NCBI GenBank assembly: GCA_003991915.1
Contig: RQTK01000080.1
Location: 638,970 to 702,969, forward strand
Direction of reading: 5' to 3'
DNA length: 64,000 nt
DNA from: Elysia chlorotica
Lineage: Eukaryota > Mollusca > Gastropoda > Plakobranchidae
The position numbers were made by a program, and so were the translations under genes. Shown here in pieces: positions 59,701 to 64,000 of the stretch (positions within the stretch are counted from its first letter, which is position 1; every line of letters begins with the position of its first letter). The notes beneath the pieces were generated by a model. That model was not told the origin of the DNA. It did not search any database and saw only the letters and a program-made list of their open reading frames with translations.

Positions 59701-61629
59701 AATATCCCTCGCAACCCACAGGTACAAAAGAACAAAGGAAGGTTTCTGGAACATCATAAAAAACTCAAAAACCAAGTTGAAAGAACCGCAACATTTTGCT
59801 GGGATGCAACGAAGCCTCTATCGATCAGTTTTGTGCAAACACGGGATGGAAACTTGGCCCAAACGGTAATGTTAAGCACTGGCAATAATGTCATGTGTTT
59901 CCTTTGATCTAAAAAACCCTACCTAGGGTGTTGATCTTTTTTTTTTTTTTTGCAGTCTGAATCTAAATAAATTATATATATATTTGTTATCTAAGTCAGT
60001 AGAGGTGGTTTGAGTCGGCTCTATTGATCGACAATCTTCATAGAAGTTTTGGAATTTAAGAAGATTTCTAAATGTTTCCAAATATTCCTATATTCAAAAA
60101 CAACTTTGGCTGACTGTTTTCTGTTGCTAGAAAAAGAAATCAAACAAGTTTTAAAAAAAAAGTTTATTTATTGAATTATTTCTTTTGTATTCACATTTAC
60201 AATTTCAAAAGGATATTTCTTTTTTTTTTTTTTAATGGATGTGGAGCTGTTTTGTGTAACCGAGGTACAGCTAAAACGTAAATCATAATGGTAAAGCCTC
60301 AACACATAGTCTTAAATTACTTTCAGTCCCATTCTGTTTATAAGCTATTAAAGTAAAAATGAAATTATGATTGCAGCTTGCTCTCAGGAAGATTATAAAT
60401 GCAAGGTCTACTTAAATTATTGCAATACACAGTGACTCTGTCAAGTTATACTTGGATAGATCTCATGGCAATGTAATGCGCTATATAGTTTCTGCCACTG
60501 TATGGTATGGATTTTTGTCCAGAATAGATATTTATATATAAGCACTACATGGTCACGTAGTGTTTGAGGCTAAATTTTGCTACACGCACTATATTTGAGT
60601 GTTCTTGTTCAAATCAAATTCTTTGGTCAGACCGTCGAATAAAGCTATCTCCTAATTTATGTTTCCTAGGTCTAAAAAAAGATTATTTACTGTCTTTTAA
60701 AAGTAAAAATTTGCGATTGTATAGACATCATTCATAACGCTTTCATAGAGAAAAACTATAGACTCAGCCAGAACTAATACTATAATTAATAGTGCATACA
60801 ACAAAATATGGAAAAATTAGACATCTACATGATCTAGAAATTTATAAATCTAAATTATATCTACGGTTGCAGATCTGCATAAGTTATTCATATAAATATA
60901 TCTCAAGACGAGTCTTAAGTTTAGCATTACCCTTGGAAGTGTTCTGAAAAAAAGTCTAAAGATACCCACTAAATATTATAGGTTTTTTCTGCTTCATCGC
61001 ACATACATGGGCACTCCTTAAGTTTTGTGGTCATGAGCCTGTAGGCGATCAAATGGGTGCTTTGTCTGTATGCAACGCAATCGAATCCCATCCACTCGCC
61101 CATGGAATTCTAACCATCTACCCATTTGATAGCCCACAGGCTAGGAAACACAAATCTCAAGGAGTGCCTATATAGATAATGTCATGTTTTTTGTCAAAAT
61201 TTTGCTATTGATGTAAACACGTGTAATCTTTAAAGTAATTTTGTTCTTGAAAATCAAATTCTTAGGTCGGACCGTCGAGTAGGAAAGATTATTAACTGTG
61301 TTAAGTAAAATTTCCGCAATATGCAGTGTTTGTACCCATTCCCCATAGCCTGCAGGAACACTAGATCTAATAGCAAAATGTGGACGGACACTTTAGATTT
61401 CAACAGTTAAACATCTAGGCCTACTCAACCGTCTTCTGTTGATACTCTGATGGGCACATGAAACAGGAGGCTGCATACCCTCATAATAACTTAATGAAAT
61501 TTATTTACTCTAGCCATAGATTTGAGTCTAGAATCTAGATTATATTGTTGTTAGGCTACATGGCTCATTTAAAAAAAAGTGAACTCACAGTTTATCCTCT
61601 TCAATCTCGTAGTCAAGCATTTCAGCCAT
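47942..61629 (-). CDS. PICK1: PICK1, PRKCA-binding protein (PDZ + BAR), nine coding exons
   Basis: PICK1 is a cytosolic membrane-bending scaffold. In vertebrates its PDZ domain binds C-termini of PKC-alpha, AMPA receptor subunits and other cargo, while its BAR domain dimerises and senses curved membranes during trafficking and dense-core vesicle formation. Exons: 61629-61589, 53343-53103, 52721-52655, 52303-52214, 51681-51565, 51017-50791, 49921-49821, 48731-48637 and 48207-47942. All phases agree and give 414 residues; human has 415. The N-terminus is MAEMLDYEIEEDKL (human MFADLDYDIEEDKL). The PDZ domain spans about 20-105, with K27-D28, the loop LIGISIGGG and the CPC motif at 44-46. The BAR domain spans about 145-355, with LKVKEMDDEEY (K266 and K268). 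The tail is highly acidic (DDDDEEDDDDEM). These numbers coincide with human numbering. The stop is TAG at 47942-47944. The first intron is 8.2 kb and includes the assembly gap. Confidence 0.97.
48823..49015. repeat. Short tandem repeat in a PICK1 intron
   Basis: Three copies of a 60-85-bp unit built from AATCAATCTCACAAAGAT, CTGAGTAAGG and GAGTTTCAAAATGTTTCAAA. It lies in the intron between exons 7 and 8 and has no coding content. Confidence 0.7.
52655..53343 (-). CDS. PICK1: PICK1 exons 2-3: PDZ domain
   Basis: Exon 2 (53343-53103, 80 residues) holds almost the whole PDZ domain: KKDTQNLIGISIGGG, CPCLYVVQVFDNTPA, AAGDEIVGVNGQSVKG and KVEVARMIQ. Exon 3 (52721-52655) completes the last strand (AEVTINYNKL) and the linker ADPKQGKSLDI. 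The ligand-carboxylate loop and the CPC motif are intact, so peptide binding is expected to be preserved. Confidence 0.96.
53385..53530 (-). mobile_element. SINE family A fragment in PICK1 intron 1
   Basis: Body blocks TGCGACCAGTCCCAAGACAA and TTTTATATGCTGCCACACAG, immediately upstream of PICK1 exon 2. No head is visible. A further short body fragment in the same orientation lies in intergenic DNA at about 41556-41640. Confidence 0.55.
53580..54300. repeat. Direct repeats in PICK1 intron 1
   Basis: About 165 bases starting TGTACATTGAAAACC and containing AACAACTTACACACTGATTT occur at about 53594-53750 and 54076-54240. A partner block, TTCAATCATATTCACTGGG, flanks the second copy on both sides (54042 and 54254), giving a ~213-bp period. 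Identity is moderate. Confidence 0.6.
54590..54750 (-). mobile_element. tRNA-derived SINE, family B, second copy
   Basis: The minus strand reads AGTGGTATAGCCATGCTCGC, then GCAAAGCGATTTGGTGC, GAGGGTTCTAATCCCACAAA and CACTGTGGAAAAATACC. It matches the 7.55-kb copy over about 150 bases. The 266-bp hairpin lies immediately to its right. Confidence 0.7.
54787..55052. mobile_element. Near-perfect 266-bp hairpin (foldback MITE)
   Basis: Two arms of roughly 115-120 bp are almost perfect inverted copies, sharing ATACATGTATACGTTACGCC, GAGGGACACA and the outer AGTAATATAATAATAAAGA. Only a short centre separates them. There is no coding capacity. It lies in PICK1 intron 1 and would form a strong stem in the transcript. 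The high arm identity suggests recent insertion or conversion. Confidence 0.8.
55150..55268. repeat. TAG/CAG microsatellite in PICK1 intron 1
   Basis: About 115 bp: GCA repeats at both ends and about 80 bp of pure GTA in the middle. It is next to the 266-bp hairpin and lies only in intron. Confidence 0.95.
55936..56000 (-). CDS. PICK1: Candidate alternative first exon of PICK1
   Basis: Encodes MDLDEVYADHNKH then QPMPWEDH plus two bases, and ends at CAT|GTGAGT. The start context CACCATGG is ideal. The donor phase (2) is exactly what PICK1 exon 2 accepts, giving WEDHMGMTVTSG, which parallels EEDKLGMTVTSG in the canonical form. The resulting isoform would have 422 residues. It lies inside the first intron, 2.6 kb from exon 2 against 8.2 kb for exon 1. 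The frame is open upstream for many codons, but I take that as leader sequence. An independent promoter is implied but not visible. Confidence 0.62.
57703..57739. other. Assembly gap (37 N)
   Basis: A run of 37 N in PICK1 intron 1. The true missing length is unknown. No coding exon of PICK1 is missing, since all phases close without it. Confidence 1.
57845..58590 (-). mobile_element. Two SINE family A fragments beside the assembly gap
   Basis: Fragment one (about 57845-57990) has ACATCTGACAAGTATATGTG and CTGCCACGCAGAGACGGCAC. Fragment two (about 58450-58590) has AAGTCTGACAATTGTACGTG and ATGACACCGACCCAACCAG. Both lack clear heads. The ~460 bases between them show nothing recognisable. Confidence 0.55.
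60590..61300. repeat. Pair of 40-bp direct repeats near PICK1 exon 1
   Basis: TTGTTCAAATCAAATTCTTT followed by GGTCAGACCGTCGA (near 60604) recurs as TTGTTCTTGAAAATCAAATT followed by GGTCGGACCGTCGA (near 61240). Each is followed by a similar AAAGATTATT stretch. They bracket the small inverted-repeat element. Confidence 0.5.
61010..61168. mobile_element. Small inverted-repeat element upstream of PICK1 exon 1
   Basis: Arms 61010-61058 and 61120-61168 are inverted copies, with CACTCCTT at the ends and AGCCTGTAGGCGATCAAATG inside, about 80-85% matched by eye. The 61-base loop contains CAATCGAATCCCAT, which resembles a tRNA-type B box. It is located about 0.4 kb from PICK1 exon 1, inside the first intron. 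Confidence 0.55.
61589..61629 (-). CDS. PICK1: PICK1 exon 1 (canonical N-terminus)
   Basis: Encodes MAEMLDYEIEEDK plus two bases of the next codon. The start context AAAATGG is good and the donor ACT|GTGAGT is strong. The phase-2 junction restores leucine and runs into GMTVTSGHVVLKKD of exon 2. The acidic EIEED stretch corresponds to the acidic N-terminal segment of vertebrate PICK1, which is implicated in calcium sensing. Confidence 0.92.
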
Positions 61630-62119
61630 TTTGCTAATAAAAATCTAGATCTAGATCTTTATATTAACAATATATTGTTGATCTAGCGAGAAAAATCTCC
61701 TGACTCTATATCCTCATATATGTTTTTTTTTTTCCTTTTAATTTTGGCAAATGGTGATACAATTTTTATCCTAAGCAATTATATTTATTAGCTTTGAGAC
61801 AGTATCCAATCATTCATTATCATTATTTTGTAAATTACAGTTGTGTCCCCTGGGTTAGAGAACAAAACTTCGTTTTAGTCGTACTGTTTGTTTTTGGGTT
61901 TCTGCTTAAGACTAATAATTTATTGGTTTCTGTTCTGTTTATGTGAGTGTGTGTGTGTGTGTGTGTATGTGTTTTTTTCAATAAAGAATAACGTTAGGCT
62001 TTGTACACTCTATCAACTTGTTCTCTTTTGTTTTTTTTGTTAATGTTGTCTGGCCCTCTGGGAATTCTACCTGTAGACCCTAGTGGGACCAGTGTTTAAA
62101 CCCCAGTCCTGGGCAACAG

Positions 62120-62207
62120 ATAGATAGATAGATAGATGATTGAGAGCAGTTAGGTTAGGATTAGTATATTTTTTTTTAAACCACCCAGGGGAGGACGTTA
62201 AGACATG

Positions 62208-62241
<34 letters not shown>

Positions 62242-62244
62242 GGG

Positions 62245-62277
<33 letters not shown>

Positions 62278-62560
62278 AAGAGAGAAGTATGTGATAGTTG
62301 GACATAGAGAACTATAGACTGAGAGAGACAAAGCGGGAGAAAGAGACAGAGAAAGATTAGATATATATTGTTTGATAGAGAGAGGAACAGATAGATAAAG
62401 AGACAGAGAGAGAGACACAGAGAGAGAGAGAGAGAGAGAAATGGAGATAAAAAAGAGACAGAAAGGGGAGGAAATTGAGATACAAGAAAGCAAGAGAGAT
62501 GGGGGAATGGGGGCACAAAGAATGTAAAATAGGCATGCTGAAATATTGAAAATAGTCAGG

Positions 62561-62591
<31 letters not shown>

Positions 62592-62936
62592 CGAAAGAGA
62601 GACAAAGAGAGAAAGAGAGAGATAGAGGAGGAGGAGGAGGAGGATTGAGTAAGAGTAGGTAGGAAAAAAAACGAGAGTATGTCAGCAAGAGAAAGTGAGT
62701 GAACGAGTAAAAAGTGCGAGCATATGAGAGATACTGGGTGATTATATTTTAAAGATAATCAACTTGAAAAATAGGAGAAATATCTGGAGGGAGCAGCCGA
62801 GGTGGTAGGAAGGCGAGTGGGAGAGATTTGGAAAAGTTTTGTGTAAAACAGAGGGGAAGCAAGAAGTCATGAGGCAACATTAATGTAAACGAGAGAGAGA
62901 AGGGGAAGCAAGAGGTCATGAGGCAACATTCATGTA

Positions 62937-63031
<95 letters not shown>

Positions 63032-63035
63032 TTTA
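62120..63035. repeat. GA/GATA-rich low-complexity block upstream of PICK1
   Basis: GATA arrays at 62120-62137 and 62208-62240, followed by ~400 bp of impure GA, a GAG run (62625-62645), a duplicated 60-bp segment (about 62850-62950, with GGGGAAGCAAGA) and a 90-bp GA tract (62940-63031). It starts about 0.5 kb upstream of the PICK1 start codon. All long serine/leucine frames here are artificial. Confidence 0.9.
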
Positions 63036-63101
63036 TTAGGAGAATGGGAAGAAAAGAGAAGATTGAGAATAAACAGGTAGTGTGATAAATTCGTCAGAAC
63101 T

Positions 63102-63212
63102 TCACGATGTCTCGATTGCATCCTTAATCATGAAAACCATGCTGTCATAGATGTTGTTTTTCCTGGCCTCTATTGCTTCAGATTGAAAGTCGGACGCCGT
63201 TGATAACGCCAT
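63102..63212 (-). CDS. Unassigned 36-codon ORF or exon, protein-like
   Basis: Begins MALSTASDFQSEAIEARKNN and continues IYDSMVFMIKDAIETS before TGA. An in-frame stop lies just upstream of the start. The composition is amphipathic and protein-like, which stands out in a GA-repeat flank. Just before the stop there is a weak donor, ATC|GTGAAG, in phase 2, the phase accepted by PICK1 exon 2. It could be a remote first exon, a gene fragment or chance. I do not recognise a family. The start context is weak. Confidence 0.25.
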   Translation of the reverse strand: MALSTASDFQSEAIEARKNNIYDSMVFMIKDAIETS

Positions 63213-64000
63213 AGAAGCGGCGATATCGTGCTAGTTACTTTCATATTTAAAAGATAGCTGTTACACTTACAGCACTGTATAATAATTTTTGTTTTATTCA
63301 TAATCACCACAGCAACACTGCCATAGCTCCTTAAAAAGTAGAGAATGGGTTAAAATTCTTATGTTAACTAATTCGCACACGTTTTAAAGCTATTGGACGT
63401 GTGAGCATAAATCTCTTTGAATTATATTGATATCTCAGTGTCTGCATTGTTTCAAAAGTTGTTCCTTTTTCCCTGAATTATTTTGACCCACATAATTATC
63501 GTGCCAACATAGAAATCTTGTGTAACGTTTTCATGCGATTGCAAAAAAACATCCCAATTTTTCTAAACTAATGGAGATTATCAGAAGTACCACCACGGAA
63601 ACAACAAAAACAAAGAAAAGTTAACCATTCATCAACACGCCTATCAACATTTTGAACCACGAGTAAGTATACTTATATACGTGAGAAAAGCTTAAGGAAA
63701 AAGGGCAGAATATAAAGTAGGATTACCATTACCAAATATATTGAAAGTACGCCCAACCAAAAAAAAAACAAAAAAAAAACAAACAAATACGGTATTCATA
63801 GGTATACCACAACAACAACAAAAGAAAGAGGCCGTCAAACTAACATTATATAGTGAAATTCGAAACACAAAGAAAGGGAAACAAGTAGAGCTATTTGTTA
63901 ATTAATCATAGCTCTAAATGAGATAGTAGAAACCACATTGATGATCTCTTTTCAGTTATCCTGAACTAGCTATAAATAATTAATGAAAGTGTAAACAATC

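Overview
The window looks like lophotrochozoan DNA, most likely from a gastropod mollusc (inference). It is AT-rich, its genes are split into many small exons by GT-AG introns, and it is full of tRNA-derived SINEs, LINE fragments, foldback DNA elements and long GA/TTA microsatellites. Two host genes account for nearly all coding sequence, and both lie on the minus strand.

Gene 1 (about 32.36 kb down to position 261, running off the left edge) is a very large prosaposin. I could place 46 coding exons with phase-consistent splice sites, giving about 1,802 residues before the window ends. It starts with a signal peptide and one SapA domain (exons 1-2) and continues with 19 consecutive SapB domains. 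SapB modules 1-3 use four exons each. Modules 4-19 each use exactly two: a short exon (80-128 nt) and a long exon (172-217 nt), joined by a phase-0 intron inside the module and separated by phase-1 introns. Human prosaposin has four SapB domains. The locus is still changing: modules 11 and 12 come from a recent ~1-kb tandem duplication that left a dead exon copy at its breakpoint, and the long exon of module 13 has a truncated copy 0.4 kb away.

Gene 2 (61,629 down to 47,942) is PICK1, complete in nine coding exons (414 residues; human 415), with a PDZ domain, a BAR domain and an acidic tail. Its 8.2-kb first intron holds a good candidate for an alternative first exon (55,936-56,000). That exon has a strong start context and a donor in the same phase, and would give a 422-residue isoform with a different N-terminus.

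Layout: 0.26-32.4 kb prosaposin, with LINE, SINE and foldback elements in its introns; 32.4-47.9 kb intergenic, with a diverged tandem repeat, SINEs, GA tracts, a GC-rich block, a TIR element at 41.98-42.79 kb and a LINE with an RNase H remnant at 45.2-45.9 kb; 47.9-61.6 kb PICK1, with a 37-base assembly gap at 57,703-57,739; 61.7-64 kb GA/GATA-rich flank with one unassigned small ORF. The genes have no obvious functional link. Prosaposin products would act in the secretory and lysosomal lumen, while PICK1 is a cytosolic scaffold at membranes.
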